Shown here one piece after another: positions 38,801-51,083 of a stretch of DNA of 64,000 bases; positions within the stretch are counted from its first letter, which is position 1, and every line of letters starts with the position of its first letter. The position numbers were made by a program, and so were the translations under genes. The stretch spans positions 5,518,001-5,582,000 of the forward strand of contig CM055609.1 of NCBI GenBank assembly GCA_029379385.1, read 5' to 3'. This DNA is from Quillaja saponaria (Eukaryota; Streptophyta; Magnoliopsida; Fabales; Quillajaceae). The notes under the pieces were generated by a model. That model saw only the letters and a list, made by a program, of their open reading frames with translations, had not been told where the DNA came from and did no database searches.

Positions 38801-39553
38801 TACTTGAATTAACAGACTTCGGCTCATGTGGAGATTTTTTTCTGGAAATCCTTATGTGCTGAATTATGTCCTCTTCCAAATGCAGTAAGCAACAAGATTC
38901 AGGTCTTTATGTGCTTAGTAACCCCTTTGTTAGAACCATTTCTCATAGGATCTAACAATAATCCACTAAATCAAATCAATCTCTTCCCTTGCTATTCGAA
39001 GTACCTGAACATTGGCCGTCAAGAATTCAACGAACAAATATTGCGTTCAAGTCCTCAACGATGTTACCTTCGTTGGTTATGTTCACCTTCCTCTTGCCTC
39101 AATAATCGTGGCTTTGGGTTGATCCTCTAAACACAAATATCCTCTGAAGTCCAATGTAAAGATTGGGTTGTTCCCCGAATAGTTGGATTTTCTACAGCAT
39201 TCATGGCTGCCAATGTTATCATATTTGTTTTTTTTGTTTTTTTAATTTAACTGCAGGATTTGAAGCCAGATCCAAAGGATGAATACCTTTCATTATTGAG
39301 AGCCGCCATAAAATGTCTGACCTTCCCGGAGAAATATTTTGAGAAGGTTCTCCGCCTGTCTATTAAAGGGCTTGGGACAGATGAAGAAGCTCTCACTAGA
39401 GTTGTGGTCACACGGGCAGAGGTTGACATGCAACGTATAAAGGAAGAGTACTATCGAAGAAACAGTGAACCTCTGGATCGTGCCATAGAAGGTGACACCT
39501 CCGGAGATTATGAACGTATGCTCCTAGCCTTGATTGGTCATGAGAGTTCCTGA
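35821..39553 (+). CDS. canonical plant annexin (D1/D2/RJ4-like)
   Basis: Five exons: 35821-35896, 36688-36833, 37038-37256, 37852-38064 and 39257-39553, giving exactly 316 residues, the standard plant length. The N-terminus [20 protein letters not shown] is typical. Repeat 1 has [17 protein letters not shown] with His40. Repeat 2 has [14 protein letters not shown], repeat 3 [14 protein letters not shown], and repeat 4 [20 protein letters not shown]. Type-II calcium sites are thus plausible in repeats 1 and 4, with the acidic partner of repeat 4 in SGDYE. Annexins bind acidic phospholipids with calcium at the plasma membrane and endomembranes. Plant members are linked to stress, exocytosis and calcium conductance (family knowledge). 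Intron 1 contains a short local duplication (36119-36142 and 36173-36196), and intron 4 is 1.2 kb. A TATA box lies 80 bp upstream. Confidence 0.95.
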
Positions 39554-41140
39554 GACAATCCTTCAATAATGTGCAGCTTGGAGTTATATTCAGTATGTAT
39601 GCATGCTTGAAGAATCAGTTATAATGTCATTTACATGCAGTTGTGTTTCCCAACCTTACTATAATACTATGCATGGGGTATTTCTTTTTTGTGGATTTAT
39701 GCTGTACCTGTCTGTTGTTTAGTTACTGTAATAATTCCTGTTGAGGCCCTAATGATAAATTTGTTTATCTTGGTACGAGTGCATCTGTTGGCTATTTTAT
39801 GTAATGATGATGCGTTTACTTGAGATTCACTTTATCATTTTGGAAATAATTTTTTTTATTTCTGAGAGTAATAATTTTCACGCAGATTTCCTTCTAGTTG
39901 GACTCACAATAGTCTCATATGTAGGAGAGAGGGTGTTGCAGGAAAGCATTTCTCTCTTCATATGAAAATAAATTAATATTTTTGAAAGTATTAACGTTAG
40001 CATTGTTAAAGGGCTAGAGTAAGCCAATAGTTAGCTAGAACATACTTGCAGAAACAAGTGAGAAAGGGAATTGCAACCATTTTCAATTTGAATCTCGAAA
40101 TTTATGCACTGGCAAAAAGCCAATTTTCAAGCACCTACCCAACAGCAAAATATTTGTTTCTCTTCACATGTATTTATAATTCCAAACTTATACCTCCAAG
40201 GCTCTAACCTTATTGCTCCATCCCCATTTTCCCACGTCTTTCCATCACCTTCATAACATCAAATCCCTGCAGGGTCACCAGTCTATTATTTGTTGTTTTA
40301 ACCTCTTCTGTCAATGCATAGGTGAATACGTGCTGCCTAAGAAACCAGCTGGTAGCTGCCTTCATAATCTCTTACTATATATTAACTGTTATTATTAACT
40401 CCGACTCAAAAACTTAGCCATGGCCCATGAACATGAATTAGTGGTACAAATGAATTCATGTACAGGATACCGACTAATGTGCGAGGAAAGAAAGGTAAGA
40501 AATGAAGGAAACTGTGTCAGGGAGCTGACAAGCAAAAGAGTAAGTAAAACTACTAGTTCATTCCCAACCAACTATGCCAGGGGACAATATAATGAAGTTG
40601 AAAAATATACCAATGCCTTGCCTAACAATGGACTCATCCATTCCTCATAGATAGGGTCCCACATATTGCTGGGCAGGCTGGCAGTTCGACAATCATCTGC
40701 TCCAGTAGCCAATTAGGAGAGACAGAAAACATAAGAACTATCATTATCCACACATATGCACTAAGAAACAGTAAGATTATTTTGAGAGCTTCCCAATTGT
40801 ATTTGTGAAGGAACAGCAAGAACTCCAAACATTCTATACACTGTACAATCTCAAACAGTGGACAGTTTAGCAGGATTGTAATATCTGAAAAAGTAGATAA
40901 ACAACACAACAAAATTATACATTCACATGTCAACAAAGTTAACAGGAAAATTGCTTTTGTTTCCAAAATCTGCTGCTCAGATGGATATGCATTCCTGAGA
41001 AGCCTAACTCTTTCTCTGGTTATCAACATCCCAACTTGCAGTTAAATATCCATGGATAGAATACCAAGCTAGTGGTTGAAGTGAACATGCTACAAATAAT
41101 GTAGAACAACAACAATTCATCTTGCGAGGGAGAATATACA
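39554..41140. other. region between convergent annexin and pumilio genes
   Basis: It contains the two 3' ends. In the middle is a weak candidate for a small gene: a TATTTATAA box at about 40170, then ATGGCCCATG at 40420 in a near-ideal start context (TTAGCCATGG), opening 76 codons to 40650 with a possible donor at about 40496. The peptide has no recognised motif. Otherwise nothing is seen. Confidence 0.35.
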
Positions 41141-44100
41141 TCATTTCTTCAAAAGCTTCTGGGAAAAAATCCTCTTAGAATAGGGGCTGTTGCGTGAGAT
41201 GGCTTTGTGCGACTCGATTGCTTCGACCAATCGATTATGCCAATGGCCCTAATTTACATGAACAAGAGAAAACATAAAGTAAATAAAGGAGATATAAAAT
41301 TCCCAAGCAGACTAATAAAGGGCACCATAACCTAACAAATTCTAAGATATGAGTCCAGATACCTCAAGCACCTGTTTCAGATATAAATATCAGAGATAAT
41401 GGATAAGAAGACACAAGTTAAAAGAATCAGTTATGAAAGTAAGAATTAAAATGAAAAGATTTTGCACATGTCAAATGAGTGATCATTTTACTGCATTTAA
41501 TCTAGAAGAATTTGCCGGGTTCTATCTTAATGATCCCATTTTGAGTTTCTCAGAAGACCTTGCGTCTGAAACGTTACTTTCGGGAATGGGGGAGGGGGGA
41601 TTGACATTTGCAATTCTTTAAAAAGAATTCATTGACAATTTAGAAGAGGAGAAATTAAAATGCAGTGACATTGGGTGTGTTCCCAAACCTCAGAAAATCG
41701 AAGAGCTGTTTGAACTACATAGTTTGCATGTGGGTCTTGAAGCAGCTGTTCAAAGTGAGAAGTGGAGAGCAACTCAGCAATGACTCTTGACTGGTTCTCA
41801 TTATTAAATACCATAAGACATTTTTCAATCACATGGCTGCTGAACTTCTGTGTTGAAAGGTGCACATAGTTCCCTTCAAATTGAGAAATTAAATTTGAGG
41901 TGGCAGATGGAATTTTCAACTCCAAGATAAATTGAACAACATAATTTCTGCATAAGAGAATAAAGAATAAATGAAAGATTGGAAAAGAAACAAGAGGAAC
42001 TGAAAGTGCAACAGAATTTTTGAATGCAAGAATGAACACAAACGGGTGCTGGAGAATAGGTAGGATAGATATTGTTTCCAAGGCATTGTTTCATAAAAGC
42101 CCATCTAATTTAAGAGATTCTACGAAAGTATTAAAAGATTTTCAGGTATGAGTTTGATAATATTGAGAATAAGACCTGCTATTCATGAAATTCCCGCACT
42201 GCATCATATCATGTCACCATTGGGTACCCTAGATCTGAAATTTGTACATGTTATAAGGAGACACTTTTGCACATGACTGCATTATCAGATTCCCACCAAG
42301 AAATTTAGCTATTCAGGTATAAGTGTTATTCATGTGCTAGCTTAGAACAATTTTTAAATTGAAGATAGTTTGATTTGAAATTTATGCTTCTAGAAAAGCC
42401 AGATATGATTCATAGAAGTAAATAAAGTAGGCTTAAAAACATTGCTACAAAAATGTAAAAATGTACTATGTGCTTGTGAACAAAGAAATGATCTTTTTAA
42501 CCATTACCCATATGCATCCTGAGAAAGCAGAAGGCCATTGGCAGAAATTTCTGCCACCAAATTATCTCGATGATCTCCAATTGAATGACTGATGCATCTT
42601 TGGAGAACACAACATCCATGTTGATGAGTTGCAATATCAACACAATACTTTGCAGCAGCAACAAATATAAACTGTCAAATACAGTAGAGTTAAATATTAA
42701 AATTTTCTGCAACAAAAAATACTAATCTATATTATCTACAAAATTTAATCACACTTCAGTATTGAACAACATGAATATTACTTTTTCGTTAGTAACAACT
42801 AACCAACTCCTCTAAGTATGTTATATAACTTACAAACTAATTGAACTAAGATGTCATAAAATTATCTCTATGCTGACAATATCAGGATAATCCATTAAAG
42901 CAGAAGTAAGCTTTTCACTATTTTCATGGGTTTGGAGAATTTATGAAGCAAATATTACATGCCTCTAAACTAAGGCATGCAATCACCAAATTAGATTCCA
43001 GTTCAACTGTATTTCACATGATTTCTGCCTTATTTTGTCAGGAACCTTATTAGTGTTGTTGGCCCATTGGTCCCCTGGAGCGTCAGTACAATCTTGTAAT
43101 CCTATGTGCATTAAATGAAAACAGAGCAGAAACTATTTAAACAATGAGGGTCGTTTCCTAAATTCCCAATTCAAACAAACAGACAAATGTGCTTAGACTC
43201 TCTTTACTCTGAATTCTCAACCTTACCCTACCTACATTTTAGCTAATGTAGAAATAAATTGTCAGTATCCTTGCTATGAAATCATTGTCCTAGATCACTT
43301 GTGAATTGGAATCCTGTTACAACTTAATGGAGCTAAAGATTTAAAGGCACTCAAATTTGGAAATCTCATGCCAAGAAATTGCTTATACTATACTTCTAAA
43401 TTAAGAATTCCAAATGAAACACTGAAATAGTTGGACCCTAATAAGGTGTAGATCATTTACCACCCTGAAAGATACTCAGACCATAAGAAAAAGGATGGTT
43501 CATTAATAAACCAAAAATCATATCTTTCTTCTTCTTCTTTTTTCAGTATCTTTTACATGCAATAAGATCTAAAATACATAATCACTCATTACTTATGCTA
43601 GCAGCAAAGATTACTATATACTTTTCATTATATAATGGGTAAAATCAGCTGCAGAATGGTCGTTGGATATGGAAAACACTATTTAAGCGCACAAGTTCCG
43701 TCCAACATAAATAACTCCACCTTATAACAGCCATAATATGATAATTAATTCCCACATGATGTCACCTTCTGATTTTTCTATGGCATTGATAAAAAAAATA
43801 AATAACCGAAAAGTTTGAATATATTATCCATTATCTGGGTTAAACCCAACATATGCTAAGATGGATTTCGTCTTAAAAACAAATCTTTCTGATTTTCACT
43901 GCAAATACTTAGCAAGACAACTCTCAACAGGCATCCAGTTAGAGCCCCACACATCTGGGGCTGACCTATACTACTTAGATATCAACCAAGTTAAAGAGTG
44001 CAACATATAACATTCATAACATAGTGCCATACATGTTCTATTTGCTTTATACATTTACAACGACAGAAACAGTATGAAGAAACATGTTTCAGTCCCCCAG

Positions 44101-47100
44101 TATGCTGACTTTTGCATTTGTACAATGCACATGACTGTTCTCTTTGCAACTACTACAATGTTAAATGAATCAGATTCATGACTATCAGACTATGGTACTA
44201 TGATCCCAAACAATTTGAATGTTGGTTCACTTGTATTTCTTCTAAAATTGGTTTCAAATAGACCCTTAACAGAGAGTAAAGCTGTTGCTTTGATATTCAT
44301 TTCACACTAAAAACTTATTTGCCAGTAATATTCTCAATACTATCCCATATATTGTCTTTATCTGATCCTGAGCAAGAACTTTGCCACCAATGCTGCATTT
44401 TGATTTCCATTTATACCGAAGTAGATTATACTTCCTAGGGTAGTAGGTTGTAGATTATTAAGAGGTAACCATATCAATGGAAAATGTTATAATCTAATCC
44501 AAATTTTAGGGAATAATAAAAATATGAACAGAAGGAACAGATCAGAGGATTTTTCGTGAGATAAGGATAAGAACAAATTAGTCATGATATGTGAGGTAAA
44601 TGTGAGTGCACCTGTCCAACTAGGCTGTAAACCTACACACTAGAGATGGGCAATCATTTATCCATGACATCATAATGTTTAGGTAAAAACAATAACAACG
44701 TCCAGAATGTTTTAGGAACATGACACTCACCAAGTACTAACCAAACATATCCAGATAATTCTGAAAATCTGATTACAAGTTTCAAAAAGAAAGGCAAGTC
44801 CCCACTTCATTAGATATATATAGATACACAACTAGTGAAGTAAAATCCTGATCAAGAAAAACAAACACCAAAGCTTAAACCAGTAACCAAAGGTTGATAT
44901 GAACGACTCAATATATCCTCTACGGACAAATATAGCGGCCGCATATACATAAAAATAATAATGTATCATTTATTAATAATATATGGACATGAGATGAATA
45001 AGAATCAGAAGCAGAGAGGCGAATGCATATAATAATTTAACCACAGAGGTCAGGTGGAAATACATTTCAGCACTTAAATCAGAAAGCAATCATATGAGGA
45101 CTATAGGTTCATAACCACAGTATTGTGGCAGTTCCTAACAAGTGCTTAGCATCACCATATTATTATTAGGTAAAAAAGTTACTCATAGCTTAATCATACC
45201 TTAGAAAGAGGAGAAAGAATAGAAAAACAAAAATGTGGAAGAAACCAAACAAACACTATGTTCTATTACTAAATACGAACAGGTTAATCTATGCTTCGAT
45301 GGAAGTTATCATGGACAAATGTTAAGATTTATGAATTCAATGCCAAGAGCACATGAAGCATACGAAGCCTATAAATTAATGTGCAAACTGAACATTATCA
45401 TGCATAATATTAAACTAACAAGTAAAGTCTAATTACTTTTTTTTTTTTTTTTTTTATGTTTTGCTAAGGTAAAGTTAATTACTTAGAGGAAGAGTAAGCC
45501 ACCTTGTTATCTTCATTGCCTAGACATTGCAAACAACGCTGGACCACGTGGTTTCCATTTAGATCTTTAATGAGAGCCAGGAACCCTGGTTCCAGGGCTG
45601 ATATAACTAATGATTTCTGCTGCCTAGTTTTGAGAGTCTCAATCAGCTTCTGTACCACACGAGTGCTGACAGAAAAAAAAGCAATGTGAAATTCAACACA
45701 AGCCAATCAACATAATACCAGAATGCGAGCTTGAAAGTATCACTTACCCATGAGTGTTTAAAGAGATTCTGACAAGCTGCCCTGGTTCTACAGTTACCAT
45801 GAGAAGGATCTGCAACCTCTGCTCTTCATTACACACATCCAACAACTTCTGCATAAGGTAATTGCCAAAAGGATTCATCATAAGCTCAACTACATGATCA
45901 ATTATCTCGTTAAATATTACTCGAACATCTTGTGGAGTACCCTCATCAAACACCCTTTGTAGGAATCGACATCCATGCTGATCTTTGGCTATTAAGTATA
46001 TGTACCCTTGGGCATCTGCTAAAGAATTGCACTTGGATAATATAGGAACTGGGTAACACATTCTAGGAGTCTGAGCTTTTTCATTAGTTCCCACAACATG
46101 GTGCCAGTTAGCTAGTTGTGACCTTTCTAGATGCTTACCAAGGCCAGTCCCACGAATAACACCCTTACTATGATGACCCCTTGAACAATCATATCCCTTA
46201 CTAACCACATAGTTTAAACCTTCTCCTTGGATGATGAAGCTCTGCTCACTAGTAATAGCATCAAGACCTTCTTGTGGGATTATAATGTTTGAAGGTGTCC
46301 TAGTTCTTGCATTTGACAGAGGTAGACCATAGTGCAGTAAATTTTCAACACTCAAATAAGGCATTGGATGAATCAAATGAGAAGAATTAGGCACTTTTAA
46401 ATCACCTTTTTCTTCTACCAAATTCATAACATTTTGCGATTTAAGTGTAGAATCAGCCACTGGATGTCCACTAATAGAAGCAGTTGGGTCCAATTCCAGA
46501 CTTCCTTTAGTATAATAGTTCTTAATCTCCCTTTTCTGCCTAAGAGTATTTGGGCTATTGAATCTGTTCAACTGAGAAAGCACAATATCAGGCCGTCCAG
46601 GGGACAGTGGCAATCCCAATACATTAGCTATTTTATATTCCTGCTGCATTCCCGACAATGCTGAACTGATTTCAACTTCAGAGCCCATACCATGTTTTGT
46701 GAAAGGGGATTGAACTCCCCCACATTCAATAAATCCTCTCCTGATAGTGTCATAGTCGCTGTGTTTATGAACATTGATTGATTTACTTCCACCTAAAGAA
46801 CAATCACGAAGTAGATACCCATTCAGGTCTACTGATGCATCTATGAAATTACAAGAATTCTCCTGTTCATTGCCAATATACATTTTACCCAAACTTCCAC
46901 AGAGACGTAGTTCATCAACCAAGCTCTGATTGGCCTTCTTTCTAACAGGTGATTCATGTATTTTGGAATCCAACCATAATTTATTTGGGTAATTAGAAAT
47001 TAAATTGGATTTATGCTCTTCCAGTGGAGATGGGGTTGGTGATCCATTGTCAGAAAAGGAATGCCCAGCAGAGAATAAGCTTGAGGAAGAACCATCTGAT

Positions 47101-47333
47101 TGAAGAGAGAACCCACTAACAGGAGATGAAGCACATGTGTACTTAGAATGAGTTGAAGGGTCATCATCATACATACCATACATTCCATGAATTGTCTGTG
47201 AAACAAAAGACCCACGATCATCACCAAGATAAACATGATTCTCCTCATGTTGATGCAGATGATGATGGAGATTATGTGATGTAGCGTGAGGGATCTCATC
47301 CAGCAACATTTCTAGCTCCTCATCACCCTTCAT
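41141..47333 (-). CDS. pumilio-family (PUF) RNA-binding protein
   Basis: Five exons: 47333-45748, 45665-45503, 42671-42508, 41947-41689 and 41248-41141, giving 759 residues from MKGDEELEMLLDEIPHATS. In-frame ATGs further upstream (for example 47375) could add about 14 or more residues. The first 430 residues are low-complexity and Ser/His-rich. Eight PUF repeats fill about residues 440-750, with RNA-reading signatures CRFLQ, NYLMQ, TRVVQ, NHVVQ, CCVLQ, NYVVQ, SHVIE and NYVVQ. By the known PUF code this predicts a UGUA-containing site close to UGUAUAUA. The C-terminus GHWHNRLVEAIESHKAISRN is typical. PUF proteins bind 3' UTRs in the cytoplasm and repress or destabilise mRNAs. It most resembles the APUM7-12 group; the exact orthologue is uncertain. 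Intron 2 is 2.8 kb and appears empty. Confidence 0.94.
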
Positions 47334-48829
47334 GTTTTCTCCAATCTTTTTCCCAATCTCAACTCTTTCAAACATTAAACAAACAAGCAACAAACCACAA
47401 AAAGACAATGACACAGAACAACAAAAAATCACAACAAACAATCAGTCAATCAGACCAATCCCAGAATCAAGGAAACCCAAATCAGATATTGATTCATTTA
47501 GGCTAAATAACACATTCTAGAAAAAGTCGCCAATATTTATCATCTGGGTCGGCTGGAGATTAGAAATGAAGGTGGTTCTTTCTGGTGGGATTTTCAATTG
47601 TTTCATTCCAAATTCATCAATTTGGGTTTCATGTGTAAGAGTTGGTGAAGCATGCAAAGATTGAAAGACTACATACGGTTACTATAGACCGTAGAAATAC
47701 ACCCTGCTTACGGTTTCACGCCATTAAAGCTGGAGAAGAAGAGACGCCATTGTCCCAAATATATATATATATATATATGAACACAGAGCAAAAGAAACAC
47801 AAACACACTACACTGTGAGTCTCAACACTGTATTTTAAGCAATCACTTTATTCTTTTTCTCTATTTTTAATTTAAAAATTTTCTGAAGCGGACACTCTCT
47901 TTTAGAAAGCGTGCAAAACACGCCCGATGGTAAAAGTGGAACCCACTTGGTCCAACACGTAATGAGCAATTGTCAGTTGGAATTGCCGGGTCTCGGTTAA
48001 ATATGGCGCGCGTGAGGATTAAAAAAATATATGAAAAATTGTTTTTGTAATTATAAATTGTTTTCATAACAAAAATACAAAATACAAAATTATTTTTTCA
48101 TAACAAAAATATTGAAGGGATCTTTCTGTTACTCACATCTACACAGACTTATCTACAGACTGCAACAACCCTCTACTTTCTCTCATCTTGTAACGGTTAA
48201 CAGATATTTTATTTGTTTTTCTTATTTTTTTTTAAAATGACCAAATTGTCCCCAAATTATTATTCCTATTTTAACCTTCATTGCATTACTGTCCAATTAT
48301 TTCCTTGTCATACCCATTTTAATTAATATTAATCTGATTTAAATTTGTCAAAATCTAATATTTTTCAAAATGACCCGTAAAATATTTAAACATATAGAAT
48401 CTGATGCGATATATCCAATTAATATGTAAACTTGCAATATTTATTTGTAAAATTTCAAAAAAAAAAAAAAACACTAAAATAGTTTATTTTATTATGAGAA
48501 GATCAAAGAAGTATTGATTAGTGACAAGGATTGAAGAAAATAAAAATTAAAGAACAACGCACCATATAATGATATAATTTGCTTTTGCTAAAGAAGAGTA
48601 ATTAAGCATATAAACTTCATTGCCAACTGTGATGCAAGGTGCCTAATTTGTATTTGGTAGTAGTCACCAGTCACTCTCTTGGTGCATAAGAAAAGTACAT
48701 GTATGGCATTTTTGTAATATGAAAAGGTCAAATCAGACCAATGGAAAATTTACATACTACCTAAACACGTAATGCGACAAAATAGAAACAGAAAAATTCA
48801 TTAATATATAAATAAACTTCCTTAACGGG
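47334..48829. other. upstream region of pumilio gene
   Basis: 5' UTR and promoter side of the pumilio gene. The leader is open in frame back to 47441. An (AT)10 tract lies at 47759-47778. Two copies of TTTTCATAACAAAAATA lie at about 48060-48112. A/T-rich beyond. No gene recognised. Confidence 0.5.
47759..47778. repeat. (AT)10 microsatellite
   Basis: Ten perfect AT units in the pumilio upstream region, flanked by CCCAA and GAACAC. Confidence 0.9.
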
Positions 48830-49015
48830 GAAGCGAGAAACCTTCTGGTCCCACCTCCTCATATTCACAATGGGCCCATGCGGTCCATATCATTCAACCA
48901 ATGAGATTATTCCACGTATCCATAACAATGTAAGCTGAATCGAACTAACAGCGATGATTTCGTTCCGCCCGCTCAGAATTTTGGACCAACACTGCCGCGA
49001 GTACGACTCTCTCTT
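48830..49015. promoter_or_regulatory. promoter-like GC-richer island without an assigned gene
   Basis: This block is clearly richer in G/C than its A/T-rich surroundings. It contains GGGCCCATG (a site-II-like GGCCCA element), CCAATGAG, a CCACGTA core and a pyrimidine-rich stretch CTCTCTCTTTTC at the right edge. That mix is common in plant promoters of housekeeping genes. No gene is recognised in 49.0-51.0 kb, so it could serve an unseen non-coding transcript or be a distal element. Confidence 0.3.
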
Positions 49016-51083
49016 TTCTTTTTTAATTTTCAAAAATAAAATAAAAATAATTTAACAAACTTTCCCACATAAGGTTTTGAAAAAAAAAAAAAAATATTCA
49101 TTAAGTGACGTGAAATTGTTAGAAGAAGGTTGTATAAAGTACAAACATATTATGATTTTTTTTTTATTCTTACATATTTATTAATAAACTTACAAAACAT
49201 GATCTCTCACTAAAATACTTTACAAAAACAAATTTTCTCGACAAAATATGTCCTTTAATAATGTCTTCAATCCGATAAAATCTTAATTCAATTAAAATAT
49301 AAAAAAATTTAATTTTGCTATTGAAAAATACGTTATTCAAGTATTAATGCCATAATATCTATAGGCAGTATCAGATCAGTTTCTTCAGTTGAGCAGATCT
49401 ATATTAATTTCTTATCAGTTTCTCAAGGCAATTCAATCTTCATATTAATTATTTGCATCAGGATACAATTAAACGAGTGGACAACTTTCATTTATGGAAT
49501 GGAACTAATGAGAAATTGCAGAACCACGTACTTACAACTACATATACAAATGCTACAGCTGAAAAAACCAATTGGACCCCAAACTTGCAAACTTACCTCA
49601 TGGAGCAATTGGAAAGGGCCAGGTTTGTGAGCCTATCACATCCTACCATTGAAGTTTGAATGCAAGCCAGCTATGGCTACAAAGCCGAATTACCCTTGTT
49701 GGTAAACCAATCTGCTCCTCAATCTCTATCCTCTATGAAAATGGTAAAAAGTTCACAACAATTAAAAGCTCTTTTGGTGCATGAAGCTTTAAGACATTAA
49801 TTTGAATGAAAATGAGAATAAACAAGGGCCTGAACATTTCTGGTACTATATAAATTTCTATGGAAATACTCAGTATTTTTAAAAGCATATTCTTGTTAAG
49901 AAAAGACAAATGGGCAATGAATTTTGAAGGCATCAAAAAAGAAATTCAGTACTTTAAACCCATCTAGGGACGGATTACCACATGCTCTAACATACTAACC
50001 ACATCTCTTAGAGAGCTAATCTACTCGTCAACCGTTTCTGCGGTGCTCCTAAAGCACACAGAAGTACCCAGTTGAAACATCTCAGTGAACCATTCTGAAC
50101 TTTTTCTCCTGATCAAAGCATTATCTGCATGAGAAACAATATCTAGTCTATAAAATAGAAAGTAGACTCATTCAAATTCATGTCAAACGTAAATAGATTG
50201 TAATTATCACAGTCTGTTGCTTTCTTACATCTATACCTTTTCTTTTATAGATGAATCTTCTAGGAAGACACTGACTGTTAAATATTAAAATTGGAAGTGT
50301 TCTAACAGTGTCCAGTTAGAGTGTTAGACTAACCATTAAGTAGTGACTCAAAGTGGCCGAAAAGGTGTCTGAATGCCTAATCTGAGAACTCCAGGACCCT
50401 CGTACAGCCAGGTTGAGCACCTCCACTAAGTTAAGTATACCCCATTCCAGAACCCTACCATTCTAAGCGAATTTGCTTTTATCAAGCTCTACCTGCAACA
50501 AAGATTCTGATCCTTTCAGAGAACAATAAAGAGAAAACTATAATGACTAGTCATCTAAGGACAGCCAATTCCAACCATCTTAATTTACTTTTACAAAGGA
50601 AATCTCAAAATCTAGCATTGAGTTTAGCATTTGATAGCATCAGTGAACTGCATCACTTAAGCTTATTGCAAATCCAGAAAATCTTTAGTTTTATAGATAA
50701 TTTTCCCCCTAAATCATATGATCTGAAAAAAATTTATTATTGTTCTCCTTCCACATTCCCTTATTATGTCATGTCTTCTCCTTTTCATTGACTTTTTCAG
50801 GTAAAATATGACAATCATTAATTGTAATGAAACGTTTACTTTTTCTTAAAGGGCAATGTTACTTGTAAGTATCTTACATGGGAACGAGGAATAAAAGATT
50901 CACAAATTTGTTCCAAAAGGCCAGTTGCCAGTAGGCCAACAATAAAAAAAGGGGTGCTGGACTGCTAGTACCTTTAGAACTCAGCAAGCAAAAGTGCATG
51001 TCATCTTGGAGCTCAAACAGGTGTGCAAATATCAGCAAAACGTCAAAAGAGGAGAGAGTCTAACTAAACTCTCAATTGCAAAA
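49016..51083. other. unassigned DNA downstream of the PPR gene
   Basis: Short frames only (for example 49453-49659 plus). Moderately balanced composition at 49450-49700 and 50300-50480 suggests decayed or UTR sequence. Part is probably the 3' UTR of the minus-strand PPR gene. No protein family recognised. Confidence 0.4.

Noticed and set aside
38828..39130. 100-codon frame in annexin intron 4, considered as a retroelement fragment
   Set aside because: No convincing gag, integrase or reverse-transcriptase motif in any frame; the flanking splice sites define a normal intron.
40300..40320. miR156-like match (CTTCTGTCA)
   Set aside because: Only about ten bases match and no precursor hairpin or full target site is present.
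41629..42104. Hydrophobic minus-strand frames upstream of the NYVVQ exon
   Set aside because: They run from intron into pumilio exon 4; the acceptor at 41948-41949 marks where coding begins.
47000..47299. 99-codon His/Met-rich minus-strand frame inside the pumilio gene
   Set aside because: Alternative frame of pumilio exon 1; the pumilio frame is longer and joins the PUF repeats.
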